From: Jannaschia seohaensis
GTDB taxonomy: Bacteria > Pseudomonadota > Alphaproteobacteria > Rhodobacterales > Rhodobacteraceae
Assembly: GCF_900116765.1 (NCBI RefSeq)
Contig: NZ_UETC01000001.1
Span: 248,001-312,000, forward strand
DNA length: 64,000 nucleotides
Direction of reading: 5' to 3'
The notes beneath the pieces are model-generated. The model was not told the origin of the DNA. It saw only the letters and a program-made list of their open reading frames with translations, and searched no databases. Positions 24,506-33,292 of this stretch are shown here, in pieces (positions within the stretch are counted from its first letter, which is position 1; each line of letters begins with the position of its first letter). The position numbers and the translations under genes are program-made.

Positions 24506-27346
24506 TCAGGTGAAACGGGACATGGAAAACGCCCCGAGGTCTTGCCGCAGCCGGCCCGACAGGGCGGCGGCGGCGGCTTCGCGGCCCATCAGCGGGCCGA
24601 GGGTGTAGCCGTTGGCGGTGGCGGCGATGGTGACGCCGTCGAGGCCGGGGACGGGGCCGATCAGGGGCGCGCCGTCGATGTCGATATTCATGGCGGCCCA
24701 GCTGCGGATGACCTGGAGGCTGCCGACCTGCGGCACGGTGCGCTGGGCGACCCAGAGATTGCCTTCCAGGCTTTCGGGCAGGATCTGCGTCTGGCCGCCC
24801 GCGCCGGTGACGGCGGGCCAGGCGCCGCCGATGATGACCGAGCCGGCGGCGGTCTGCTTCATCGACAGGTGCCGGTCGGCATGGGCCAGCAGGCAGGGGA
24901 CCAGCGCCGGGCCGGGCGCGGTGACGACCATCTGGAGCGGCGCGCCCTTGATCGGCAGCTCCGCCCCGAGCATCCGCGCGAGCCCGGCCGACCAGCCGCC
25001 CGCCGCGATCAGCAGGCGGCGGGCGGTGATCCGGCCCCGGGCCGTGTCGACGGTATAGCCCTGGCCGTCGCGGGCGATGCCGCGCACCGGGGCGTTCTCC
25101 TCGATCAGCGCGCCCGCGGCCCTTGCGGCGGCGGCGAGGGGCGGGGTCGCGGCGAGAGGGTTTATCTTGCCCTCGCCTGGGCACCAGGCGGCGGCGACCA
25201 CGTCCTCGGAGATGGCGGGGGCGATGCGGCGGACCTGCGCGCCGTCGATCACCTCGGTCTGGATGCCGATGCGGGCTTCGGCGGCGGCCTTGGCCTCCAG
25301 GAAGGCGATCTGGTCGGGGTTCTCGGCCACCATCAGCCCGCCGGTCACGGCCATCTCGAAATCGGCGCCCAGCTCCGTCTCCAGGCGTTGCCAGAGGTCG
25401 ATGGACTCGGCCTGGAGCGGCAAGGTCCGCAGTTGCAGATCGCCCGACCCCACCGCCTTGCCGCCGAAATCCCAGCTGAGCAGTTGCAGATGCAGGCTGC
25501 CCGCGTTTCCGCCCGAGGCCTCGCCGTTGACCCGTCCCCGGTCGAGGCACACCACCGAGGCGCCCGCGCGGGCGGCGTGGAGTGCGGCGGAGATGCCGGT
25601 GACGCCGCCGCCGATGATCACGAGATCGGCGGAGCTTGCGCTCAGGGGGCGAGGATCGGGGCGCGCGGGGCGCGTGGCCGGGGCGCTTTCCAGGTGGCCG
25701 CCCCATTCGGGCTTTTCCAGCGCCAGCGCGCCGAGCGGCACGGGCCGGGCCGGGATCTGCGGGGCGAAGAGCGCCTCGGGCGGGGCGGGGTGCCCGGCCT
25801 CCGCCAGCAGGCGCAGCGCTTGGGGCAGGCAATAGCGGCCCTGGCAGCGGCCCATGCCGAGCCGCGTGGCGCGCTTGAGCGTGGCGGGGTCGTCCGCGCC
25901 CTGGGCTATGGCGGCGCGGACGGTGGCGGCGGTGATCTCCTCGCAGCGGCAGAGGATCGTGCCGCCGGTGGGCGTGGCGCGCGGTGGCGCGGCATAGAGC
26001 GACCAGAGGGCGGATTGGAACGCACGGGGGCGGCGCAGGTCTGCGCCGGAATCGCGCACGGGACGTCCGATATGATTCAGCGCGCCCTCGGCGCTGAGCC
26101 GGCCCTGGGCCAGCGCGATCTCGGCCCCGCCGAGCCCGCCCGCGTCGCCCGCGATCCAGACGCCAGGGGCCGGTGTGCGACCGGTTTCGTCCCGCTCCGG
26201 GCGGATGTCTCCCGTCCCGGGGTCGAGGGTGAGGGGGACACCGAGCAGGCGCGCCACCTCAAGTTGCGGCGCGAATCCGTCGCCCGCGGCCACTGTGTCG
26301 GCGGCAAAGCGGCGGGACTCTCCTGTCGCGATCTGCCGGAGCACGGCACCTTCGGCGCGGTCTTCCCCGGTGATTTCGGCCAGTTCCCAGCCTTGGAGCA
26401 CGGGCACGCGCCCGCGCAGCGCCGCGAGGCGGTAACGGGCGCCGTCCAGGGCCAGCCGGGGCGCGGCCGCGACCGCTCGCACCAGCGCCGCGCCGGGGCC
26501 GGGGCGGCCCCGTTCCGCCAGAGCGACGACACGAGCGCCGATGGCCTCCAACTCGGCGGCCAGCTGCAACCCCAGCGGTCCGTGCCCCGCGATCAGCACC
26601 CGCGTGCCCGGGGCGACGCCGTAGCGGCGGGCCAGGGTCTGCGCCGCGCCGATGGTCATCGCGCCGGGCAGGGTCCAGCCGGGCACCATGGCGGGCCGCT
26701 CATAGGCGCCGGTGGCGAGGATCACCGCGCGGACGGTCAGGTGCCAGGCGCAGTCCTCGCCGAGGGAGCGCAGGGCGAAGCCGTCCTCCTCTGGGCGCGC
26801 GAACCAGAGGCTCTGGCCCGAGAGGATCCGCGCGCCCGAGGCTTCGGCCCGCCCGCGCAGCGCCGTCCCGCGCCGGTGTTGGCGGTCGGGGGCGTGATCC
26901 CCGCGATAGCCGCCGCTGCGCGGTTTGAAATATTGGCCGCCGGACTCGCCACGTTCGTCGAGCACGATCACCCGGGCGCCGCCCTCCGCCGCCTGGATCG
27001 CCGCGGAGAGCCCGGCGGGCCCCGCGCCGATCACCGCGATATCGGCCTCCGCCCGCTCCGTGCGGGGTGGCGCCGGGGGCGTCGTGCCGGGGGTTAGGGT
27101 CCGCTCCGCCTCGCGCCGCACGTTCATGCCGGCGCGGGCCTCGACCATGCAGGCCCGGCGACCGCGCGCGCCATCCACCGTCACGAGGCAGTCATGGCAG
27201 ACTCCCATCCCGCAGAACGCCCCGCGCGGCGCGCCGCTGCGCCGGGCGCCCAGCGCGACTTGACCGGCCGCGGCGAGCGCCGCGGCGAGGCTGTCACCCG
27301 GCCGGGCGCGGACGGCCTGGCCTTCGAAGGTGAAGTCGAGCGTCAC
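24506..27346 (-). CDS. Three-in-one flavoprotein: 2Fe-2S ferredoxin + FAD/NAD oxidoreductase + DAO oxidase
   Basis: The 946-residue protein joins three modules that are separate HcnA-, HcnB- and HcnC-like subunits in hydrogen cyanide synthase, opine oxidases and D-hydroxyproline dehydrogenase. Residues 1-85 are a [2Fe-2S] domain (Cys45, Cys50, Cys53, Cys66). Residues 100-430 are a FAD/NAD(P) oxidoreductase (GAGPAG at 107-112, second dinucleotide motif GHGPLG near 254). Residues 460-515 are a BFD-type cluster site (Cys466, Cys468, Cys501, Cys506). Residues 574-946 are a D-amino-acid-oxidase-type FAD domain (VIIGGGVTGISAALHAARAG). It starts at GTG directly after the dapA-like stop. It probably oxidises a secondary amine or imino acid and passes electrons internally. 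The frame is unbroken over 2.8 kb. Confidence 0.88.
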   Translation of the reverse strand: MTLDFTFEGQAVRARPGDSLAAALAAAGQVALGARRSGAPRGAFCGMGVCHDCLVTVDGARGRRACMVEARAGMNVRREAERTLTPGTTPPAPPRTERAEADIAVIGAGPAGLSAAIQAAEGGARVIVLDERGESGGQYFKPRSGGYRGDHAPDRQHRRGTALRGRAEASGARILSGQSLWFARPEEDGFALRSLGEDCAWHLTVRAVILATGAYERPAMVPGWTLPGAMTIGAAQTLARRYGVAPGTRVLIAGHGPLGLQLAAELEAIGARVVALAERGRPGPGAALVRAVAAAPRLALDGARYRLAALRGRVPVLQGWELAEITGEDRAEGAVLRQIATGESRRFAADTVAAGDGFAPQLEVARLLGVPLTLDPGTGDIRPERDETGRTPAPGVWIAGDAGGLGGAEIALAQGRLSAEGALNHIGRPVRDSGADLRRPRAFQSALWSLYAAPPRATPTGGTILCRCEEITAATVRAAIAQGADDPATLKRATRLGMGRCQGRYCLPQALRLLAEAGHPAPPEALFAPQIPARPVPLGALALEKPEWGGHLESAPATRPARPDPRPLSASSADLVIIGGGVTGISAALHAARAGASVVCLDRGRVNGEASGGNAGSLHLQLLSWDFGGKAVGSGDLQLRTLPLQAESIDLWQRLETELGADFEMAVTGGLMVAENPDQIAFLEAKAAAEARIGIQTEVIDGAQVRRIAPAISEDVVAAAWCPGEGKINPLAATPPLAAAARAAGALIEENAPVRGIARDGQGYTVDTARGRITARRLLIAAGGWSAGLARMLGAELPIKGAPLQMVVTAPGPALVPCLLAHADRHLSMKQTAAGSVIIGGAWPAVTGAGGQTQILPESLEGNLWVAQRTVPQVGSLQVIRSWAAMNIDIDGAPLIGPVPGLDGVTIAATANGYTLGPLMGREAAAAALSGRLRQDLGAFSMSRFT

Positions 27347-28243
27347 TCAGGCCACGGCCTCGGGCAGCGCGCCCACCGCTTCCAGCGCCGCGCGCACTTC
27401 GGCCAGCTCGGCTTCGGGCAGGGGCAGGCGCGGCGGGCGGGGGGCGCCCATCGGCATCCCCATCATGTCGAGCGCGGCCTTGCTGCCCGACACGTAGCGC
27501 TGCCCGGCCACCAGCCGGATCACCGGCAGAACCTCGCGGTAGAGCGCGCGGGCGGCGGCGTAATCCTCGTCGTCGGCGGTCAGCGTGAAGAGCCGCGCCA
27601 GCTTGGCCGGCGCGATGTTGGAGCCGACCGCGACCCAGCCCTCGGCGCCCTCGACGAAGCTCTCGAAGCCCATGATCCCGCCGAACACCGTCATCCGCCC
27701 GTCGGACATATCAAGGATGTCGCGGATGCGGGTGACGTCCATCGTGGATTCCTTGATGTAGTCGATCCGCGGCAGCTTGGAGAGTTCGGCCACCAGCGGC
27801 GGGGTCAGGTCGACATTCGCCGTGGCGGGGTTGTTGTAGATCATCACCGGCGTCTTGGCCGCCTCCCCGATGCGCCCGTAATGGTGGATCAGCTCGTCCC
27901 AGGTGGGGGTCGAGTAGAAGGGCGGGATGATCATGGTGCCGTCGGCGCCCAGTTCCTCGGCCATGGCGACGTTATCTATCACCTCGTCGGTGCTCTCGGC
28001 GCCGGCGCCGATCAGGACGGGGACGCGGCCCGCGACGGTGTCGATCACGCATTTGGCGACGGCGCGGCGCTCCTCGGGGGTCAGCGACAGGAACTCGCCC
28101 GTCGATCCCAGCGGGATCAGTCCGTGGATGCCCTCGCGCACCTGCCAGTCGGTGAAACGCGCCTGCGCGTCGAGGTCGAGGCGGCCCTCGGCGTCGAAGG
28201 CGGTGACCATCACGGTATAGGTGCCGCGGAAGCCGGTCGTCAT
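27347..28243 (-). CDS. Dihydrodipicolinate synthase (DapA) family lyase/aldolase
   Basis: A 298-residue TIM-barrel enzyme of the DHDPS/N-acetylneuraminate lyase superfamily. The ligand loop LIPLGSTGEF, the catalytic Tyr region PVMIYNNPAT and the Schiff-base lysine in IDYIKESTMD are all present. Members cleave or make carbon-carbon bonds next to a keto acid, or deaminate pyrroline hydroxycarboxylates. Its place between the flavoprotein and a hydrolase in a catabolic operon argues for a degradative role rather than lysine synthesis. The start overlaps the upstream stop (ATGA). Confidence 0.85.
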   Translation of the reverse strand: MTTGFRGTYTVMVTAFDAEGRLDLDAQARFTDWQVREGIHGLIPLGSTGEFLSLTPEERRAVAKCVIDTVAGRVPVLIGAGAESTDEVIDNVAMAEELGADGTMIIPPFYSTPTWDELIHHYGRIGEAAKTPVMIYNNPATANVDLTPPLVAELSKLPRIDYIKESTMDVTRIRDILDMSDGRMTVFGGIMGFESFVEGAEGWVAVGSNIAPAKLARLFTLTADDEDYAAARALYREVLPVIRLVAGQRYVSGSKAALDMMGMPMGAPRPPRLPLPEAELAEVRAALEAVGALPEAVA

Positions 28244-29265
28244 GCTTGTGTCTCCTTCAGGGTCAGCAGGCGCAGCGGGTTGGTGCGGATCAGGCGGTCG
28301 ATCAGGTCGGGGTCGAGCCCCAGCCGCCGCATCAGCGGCACCACGTTGCGCAGGATGTGGCCGTAGCCGTGTCCGCCCCAGCCGCGCAGCCGGGTCTTGG
28401 TGCAAATGTCTTGGCTAACGAGGATCCGGTCGGCATGGCCGGCCTCTGCGAAGCGGGCGATCAGGCGGACGCGGTCGCGGTCCATGGGCAATTCGGTCTC
28501 GCCCATCCAGTAATGCGACTGCTCGATGCCGAAGAAATCCCATTCGACGCAGGCGCCGCGGTCCAGTAGGGCGGCGATTCCGCCGCCATCCGGGTGGGTG
28601 CGGTCCATGTGGCAGAGGATCGTGCGGGAGAGGGCGTGGCCCTCTTCCTCGACCAGGTCCAGGATCTCCATGCAGGCGCCGGGGGCGCGGCCCGGATGGA
28701 CCGAGAGCGCGGCGCCTGTGGCGCGCGCGGCGCGGGCGGCGGCGCGGAGCGCGCGGCGCTCGGCCTCGGTCATGGGCCAGGAGCAGCCCATCTCGCCGAT
28801 CAGCCCGGCGCGGATGGGGGTGCCGTCGAGGCCCTCGACCACCTCGGCGGTGAAGAGATCGGTGAGCGCGTCCACCTCCATCGCGCGCATCTCGGGGCTG
28901 AGATAGGCGTCGGTATAGCGTCCGGCGGCGGCCACGACATGCACGCCGGAGGCTTTCGACGCGGCGGCCAGGCCCGCCGCGTCCCGCGCCAGCCCGGCGA
29001 CGGATTGGTCCACGATCACGGACCCGCCCTCTTCGGCGAACCAGGCCAGCTCCCGGGCCGCGGCGTCCGCGTCCGTCTGGTGGGCGTTGGCCGGCGCCTC
29101 GTTCGACCGGTAATCGACTTGCCAGCGATCCTCGATCTGGATCGGCACGTCACGGTCGCCTGTCGCGCCGGGCGGCACGATGTCGAACAGGACATGCTCG
29201 TGCACCGCGACCGGACCCAGCCGGGCCGGATCGACATCGCCCAGGACTGTCCGCACCACGCCCAT
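28240..29265 (-). CDS. Phosphotriesterase (PTE) family amidohydrolase
   Basis: A 341-residue metal-dependent hydrolase. The metal-binding HEH of the family is in VAVHEHVLFD near the N-terminus, and further ligand histidines and the Asp are in ALSVHPGR, ILCHMDRTH and ILVSQDICTK. The lysine or carboxylate that usually bridges the metals appears to be Glu in IGEMGCSWP, as in several lactonase-like PTE relatives. Most members hydrolyse lactones or amides, not phosphotriesters. It lies 2 bases after the ABC ATPase gene and overlaps the lyase gene, so it is part of the same catabolic pathway. Confidence 0.83.
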   Translation of the reverse strand: MGVVRTVLGDVDPARLGPVAVHEHVLFDIVPPGATGDRDVPIQIEDRWQVDYRSNEAPANAHQTDADAAARELAWFAEEGGSVIVDQSVAGLARDAAGLAAASKASGVHVVAAAGRYTDAYLSPEMRAMEVDALTDLFTAEVVEGLDGTPIRAGLIGEMGCSWPMTEAERRALRAAARAARATGAALSVHPGRAPGACMEILDLVEEEGHALSRTILCHMDRTHPDGGGIAALLDRGACVEWDFFGIEQSHYWMGETELPMDRDRVRLIARFAEAGHADRILVSQDICTKTRLRGWGGHGYGHILRNVVPLMRRLGLDPDLIDRLIRTNPLRLLTLKETQA

Positions 29266-29267
29266 CC

Positions 29268-30080
29268 TCAGTGATGCAGGATCTTCGACAGGAACAGGCG
29301 GGTGTGCTCGCTCTTGGGGGCGGTAAAGAAGGTCTCCGGGTCGGCCTCCTCGACGATGGAGCCGTCATGCATCAGGATCACCCGATCGGCGGCGGCGCGG
29401 GCGAAGCCCATCTCGTGGGTGACCACGATCATGGTCATGCCTTGGCGCGACAGGTCGACCATCACATCCAGCACCTCCGAGATCATCTCGGGGTCCAGCG
29501 CCGAGGTCGGCTCGTCGAAGAGCATGACCTTGGGTTTCATCGCCAGCGCGCGGGCGATGGCGACGCGCTGCTGCTGCCCGCCGGAGAGCTGCCTGGGATA
29601 GGCGTTCTCCTTGTCGGGCAGGCCGACACGGGCCAGGAGCGCGCGGGCCTCGTCGCGGGCCTCGGACTTGGGCCGTTTCTGGATGCGGACGGGGCCTAGG
29701 GTGATGTTGTCGATCACGCTGATATGCGGGAACAGGTTGAAGCTCTGGAAGACCATGCCGAGGTCGCGCTGCTGCTTCGCGACCTCGCTGTCCTTCAGGG
29801 GCACGCGCTTGCCGTTCTTTTCGCGCATCCCCATCAGGTGCCCCGCGGCGCGGATGGTGCCGCCGTCGATGGTCTCCAGATGGTCGATGCAGCGGAGCAG
29901 GGTGCTCTTGCCCGAGCCGGAGCGGCCGCAGATCACGACCACCTCGCCCTGGCGCACGGTCAGCGAGACGTTTTTGAGGACATGGTTGTCGCCGAAGGTC
30001 TTCTCCACGCCTTCGATCAGCACGATGGGCTCGCCGAGGCTGCGCCCGGCGCGGGCGATCTGGGGGTCTTGCGCGGTCAT
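29268..30080 (-). CDS. Amino-acid-type ABC transporter ATP-binding protein
   Basis: A 270-residue ATPase of the polar amino acid (GlnQ/HisP) group. Walker A is GRSGSGKST, the Q loop is [12 protein letters not shown], the signature is [16 protein letters not shown], Walker B is [14 protein letters not shown] and the H loop is VTHEM. It energises uptake with the permease and binding protein encoded just upstream. Order on the strand is binding protein, permease, ATPase. It is followed after 2 bases by the PTE-family hydrolase gene. Confidence 0.93.
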   Translation of the reverse strand: MTAQDPQIARAGRSLGEPIVLIEGVEKTFGDNHVLKNVSLTVRQGEVVVICGRSGSGKSTLLRCIDHLETIDGGTIRAAGHLMGMREKNGKRVPLKDSEVAKQQRDLGMVFQSFNLFPHISVIDNITLGPVRIQKRPKSEARDEARALLARVGLPDKENAYPRQLSGGQQQRVAIARALAMKPKVMLFDEPTSALDPEMISEVLDVMVDLSRQGMTMIVVTHEMGFARAAADRVILMHDGSIVEEADPETFFTAPKSEHTRLFLSKILHH

Positions 30081-30092
30081 GTCATGCCTCCC

Positions 30093-30827
30093 TTATGCGG
30101 TCCCGGCCGGTCCGGCGGCCTTCTCGATCTGTTTCTTGGCGTCGGGCGAGACGGCGGCGGCGGGACCGAAGGGTTTCTCGTAATGGGCCTCGATGCGGAC
30201 CTGGATCATGCCCCAGATGGAGACGAGCGCCAGATACCAGACGGCGGCCACCGTGTAGGCTTCGAGCACCCGGAACTCGACCTGCGCCAGCATCTGCGCC
30301 GAGCGCATCAGCTCCTCCATGGAGATCACCGAGGCGAGCGAGGTCGTCTTGAGCATTCCGTTGAACTGGTTTCCCAGCGGCGGGATGATGGTGCGCGCGG
30401 CCTGCGGCAGGATCACCAGCCACATGCGCTGCCGCCAGGTCATGCCGATCGCGCGGGAGGCGTCGGTCTGGCCCTTGTCCACCGACATGATGCCCGAGCG
30501 GATGATCTCGGCCAGATAGGCGCCCTCGTTGAGCGCGAGGCCCAGGATCGCGCTCTCGATCACCGTCAGGCGGATGCCGATCTGCGGCAGACCGGTATAG
30601 ATGATGACCAGCTGGATCAGGATCGGCGTGCCGCGGAACAGCCAGATGTAGAATTCGGCGATGTAGCGCAGGGCGCGGTTGCCATACATCTTCATCATCG
30701 CGGCCAGCACGCCCAGGCCAAGGCCAAGGATCATCGACACGACCGAGAGCCAGACCGTGGTCCAGGCGCCCCGGACCATCAGGCCGTTGGTCATGTAGGT
30801 GAAGAAGAACTCCCAGCTCCAGTTCAC
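30093..30827 (-). CDS. Amino-acid-type ABC transporter permease
   Basis: A 244-residue inner-membrane permease of the HisMQ type. Hydrophobic helices include TVWLSVVSMILGLGLGVLAA and an RGTPILIQLVIIY segment; the EAA-like coupling loop is NEGAYLAEIIRSGIMSVDKG followed by ASRAIGMTW. Only one permease gene is present, so it would act as a homodimer. About 20 charged residues form a C-terminal tail. A GC hairpin precedes the gene. Confidence 0.92.
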   Translation of the reverse strand: MNWSWEFFFTYMTNGLMVRGAWTTVWLSVVSMILGLGLGVLAAMMKMYGNRALRYIAEFYIWLFRGTPILIQLVIIYTGLPQIGIRLTVIESAILGLALNEGAYLAEIIRSGIMSVDKGQTDASRAIGMTWRQRMWLVILPQAARTIIPPLGNQFNGMLKTTSLASVISMEELMRSAQMLAQVEFRVLEAYTVAAVWYLALVSIWGMIQVRIEAHYEKPFGPAAAVSPDAKKQIEKAAGPAGTA

Positions 30828-30858
30828 GCGTGTCTCCGGGTTCGTTTGGGGGATAGGG

Positions 30859-30878
30859 CCGCGGGACGTGCCCCGCGG
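30859..30878 (-). other. Hairpin between binding-protein and permease genes
   Basis: CCGCGGG/CCCGCGG with a 6-base loop lies in the 94-base gap after the binding-protein gene. No T-run follows. Such hairpins often leave more of the binding-protein message than of the permease message. Confidence 0.4.
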
Positions 30879-30921
30879 CGGGGCCCGGCCGCGCGGGGGC
30901 GGCCAGGCTCATGTCGGGGGA

Positions 30922-31770
30922 TCACTCCGGGTTGTAGTAGATCTTGATGTCGCCTTCGTAGTCGGACCAGTGCTGGATCTGGGTCGCGCCATAGGCGCTC
31001 ATCATCTCGTTGTAAGTTCCGTCCTCGACCATATCGCGCAGCACCTGGGCGACGGCCTCGGCCAGCTCCTCGCCGGTCTCGCCGTCGAAGCCGAAGGACG
31101 AGGGCAGGCCGGGGTTGAGGCCCGAGGCGCCGACCTCGAAGGCGCCCCGCTCGGCCAGGTAGGCGGCGGTGGCGTCGGGGCCGAACACGGCCTTGACCTG
31201 GCCCGCGCCCAGCGCGGCGAAGGCATCGCCGAAGGTGTTGAAAGCCTGGATGTCCATCGACTCCATGCCCGCCTCGACCTGCGCGGCGTTGATCTCGCGG
31301 ATGAGGTTGTCGGCGAAGCCCGAGATCTCGGTGCCGACCGGCTCGCCGGCCAGATCCTCATAGCCGGTCACGCCCATCGGGTTGCCGCGCTCGACAACGA
31401 TGGCCAGCGCGTTCACCACATAGGGCACCATGCGCATGATCTTGGCGCGGTCCGGGTTGTAGTACATGCCGGTGTTGACCATGTCCCAGCGCTTTGAGGC
31501 GAGGCCGGGGATCTGCACCTCGAAGCCGACATTGGCATAGACCGGCTCCAGGCAGAGACGGCGGGCGATCTCGTTGCCGAGATCGGGGTGCAGGCCCTGC
31601 AACTCGCCATTGGCGTCGAGATACTGGCGCGGCGGCAGCGTCGCGTTGATCGACATGGTCAGCTTGCCGGGCTCGATCGTGGGCAGGTTCTCGGGGCAAT
31701 CCTGCGCGGCGGCCATGCCGGCCGTCAGGGCGAGGCCGAGCGTGGCGGCCGCGAACGTCAGTTGCTTCAT
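30922..31770 (-). CDS. Periplasmic amino-acid-type solute-binding protein
   Basis: A 282-residue type 3 extracellular binding protein. It has a signal peptide (MKQLTFAAATLGLALTAGMA, cleaved near AAA-QD), then LTMSINATLPPRQYLDANGE as the first ligand-binding strand and GLHPDLGNEIARRLC as the ARG-type motif region. The C-terminus is HWSDYEGDIKIYYNPE. It delivers the substrate of this operon. The ligand is unknown; binding-protein family alone suggests an amino-acid-like compound. The ATG at 31770 is chosen because a signal peptide starts there. Confidence 0.9.
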   Translation of the reverse strand: MKQLTFAAATLGLALTAGMAAAQDCPENLPTIEPGKLTMSINATLPPRQYLDANGELQGLHPDLGNEIARRLCLEPVYANVGFEVQIPGLASKRWDMVNTGMYYNPDRAKIMRMVPYVVNALAIVVERGNPMGVTGYEDLAGEPVGTEISGFADNLIREINAAQVEAGMESMDIQAFNTFGDAFAALGAGQVKAVFGPDATAAYLAERGAFEVGASGLNPGLPSSFGFDGETGEELAEAVAQVLRDMVEDGTYNEMMSAYGATQIQHWSDYEGDIKIYYNPE

Positions 31771-31832
31771 GTCGGTGTTCCCTTTTGTTGGAAGTGGTGG
31801 TGGGGGCGGGCCGTTCCCGGCCTCTTCGTGTG

Positions 31833-33110
31833 TCAGGAGGGCGGCGTGCTGCCGCTGCACCAGTCGGTGACGATGGCGGTGGTGACCTCGACCATCCGGC
31901 GGAAATCGGCGACGTCGATCCACTCGTCGTGGCGGTCGTTCTGCGACAGATCCCCGCCCAGGCAGCCAAGGCCCACACAGGGGATGCCCGCCTCGACGAT
32001 GGGGTTCCGGATGTCCGAGGAGGTGTGCATCGGGTTGACGTGCGGGGCGGCCCCCGTCACGCGTGAGACGGCGGCGGCGGCGGTGCGGTAGAGCGGATGA
32101 TCCGCGGCGACCTCGCCGCCGGTGACGCCGGTGACCCAGGTGATCTCGGGCGGGTGCTCCGCCAGGAAGGGGTCGGCGGCGGCGGCGCGGGCCACGGCCT
32201 CGGCGATCTCCGCCTTGACCTCCGCGATGGTCTCGCCCGGCGGGAAGGAGACGGCGCAGCCCAGCGTGCAGGTCTCGGCCATGCGCGACAGGCGTCGCAT
32301 CTCGCCCGCCGTGATGCGGGAGACGTTGATATTGGTGGCGCGGCCGACCTCGGCCTCGATCAGCGGATGGCGGATGCGGGCCGCGCGGGCCTCGGCCAGC
32401 GCCATCAGCGCGTTGCGCACCACCAGCGCCTTGTCGATCGGGTTGACGCCCAGATGGGCGAAGGCGGTGTGGCCGGGTTCGGTCGTCTCGGGCGCGCGGC
32501 CTGCGACGGTGATGCGGAACTCGATATGGCCCGAGGCGACGGCCTTGATCTCGCGCATGCCGACACCGGATTCGGCGGGGTGGAGATAAAGGGAGGCATC
32601 GGCGCGCAGCCCGTCATGGAGCAGCGCGGCCACGCCGCGGGCATAGCGCTTGGAGGGCGTCGAGGCGAGGACGGCGCGGCCCATCGGCACATTCGCCTCC
32701 GCCGCCCGTTCGAGGGCCAGGACGGCGGCGGCGCAGCCCGCCAGATCGTCGGCGACGCCCCAGCCATAGAGGCGCCCGTCGGACACGGTCCCCGCAAAGG
32801 GATCGTGAGTCCAGGCCTCGGTGCCCGCGACCGGCTCTCCGTCGGGATGGGCGAAGACCAGAAGACTGGGCAGCTCCGGATCGCCGGGCAGGGTGCCGAT
32901 GATGGCGCGGCGACGCTCGGTCGCGCGCGCGCTGTCCAGCGCGAACTCCCCCACCACCTGCACCTCGGCCGGGTCGTAGTCATGAGCGGCGACCTCGCAG
33001 CCGGCGGCGCGCAGCCGGTCCGAGATGACCTCCTGAACCGCGGCCTCCCCCTCGGCCTGGGCGGCGACGAGCGCGCGCATCAGCGCGATGGCCTTGTCTT
33101 CTTCGTCCAA
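31833..33110 (-). CDS. M20 family metallohydrolase (ArgE/DapE-like)
   Basis: First gene of the operon. It belongs to the zinc-dependent M20 deacylase/dipeptidase family. The metal-binding motif is LLVFAHPDGEPVAG and the next ligand Asp is in GWGVADDLAGCAAAVLAL; the C-terminal active-site region is PHVNPMHTSSDIRNPIVEAG. It likely removes an acyl or aminoacyl group from the imported compound. I chose the TTG at 33110 (LDEEDKAIALMRAL), 9-10 bases after GGGGGAA; an ATG at 33080 is the alternative. The longer frame upstream has no homology-like features and crosses the GntR operator. Confidence 0.82.
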   Translation of the reverse strand: MDEEDKAIALMRALVAAQAEGEAAVQEVISDRLRAAGCEVAAHDYDPAEVQVVGEFALDSARATERRRAIIGTLPGDPELPSLLVFAHPDGEPVAGTEAWTHDPFAGTVSDGRLYGWGVADDLAGCAAAVLALERAAEANVPMGRAVLASTPSKRYARGVAALLHDGLRADASLYLHPAESGVGMREIKAVASGHIEFRITVAGRAPETTEPGHTAFAHLGVNPIDKALVVRNALMALAEARAARIRHPLIEAEVGRATNINVSRITAGEMRRLSRMAETCTLGCAVSFPPGETIAEVKAEIAEAVARAAAADPFLAEHPPEITWVTGVTGGEVAADHPLYRTAAAAVSRVTGAAPHVNPMHTSSDIRNPIVEAGIPCVGLGCLGGDLSQNDRHDEWIDVADFRRMVEVTTAIVTDWCSGSTPPS

Positions 33111-33132
33111 GTCGTTCCCCCGGCGCGGCTGT

Positions 33133-33149
33133 GTATACCGTCTGTATAC
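33133..33149. promoter_or_regulatory. Candidate GntR operator in the divergent promoter region
   Basis: Two GTATAC blocks (33133-33138 and 33144-33149) separated by 5 bases lie between the divergent M20 hydrolase and gntR genes, 23 bases from the M20 start. The right block reads TGTATACA, close to the short palindromes bound by FCD-type GntR regulators. It probably controls the whole catabolic operon and possibly gntR. Confidence 0.5.
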
Positions 33150-33292
33150 AAACAGCGTCCGATGCTTTATCTTCCATTGCAAGGATTTTGTTCGTAAGCG
33201 CGCGGCGCGGGCCGTGCGGTCTGCCGGGCTTTGCCGGCTGGGGCCGCCAGACCGCCGGAATCGGCGCAACTGACACAGGACGTGCCTGGATT

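Noticed and set aside
28240-29265. Organophosphate-degrading phosphotriesterase
   Set aside because: Family membership alone does not give this activity; context is amino-acid-like catabolism and most relatives are lactonases or amidases.
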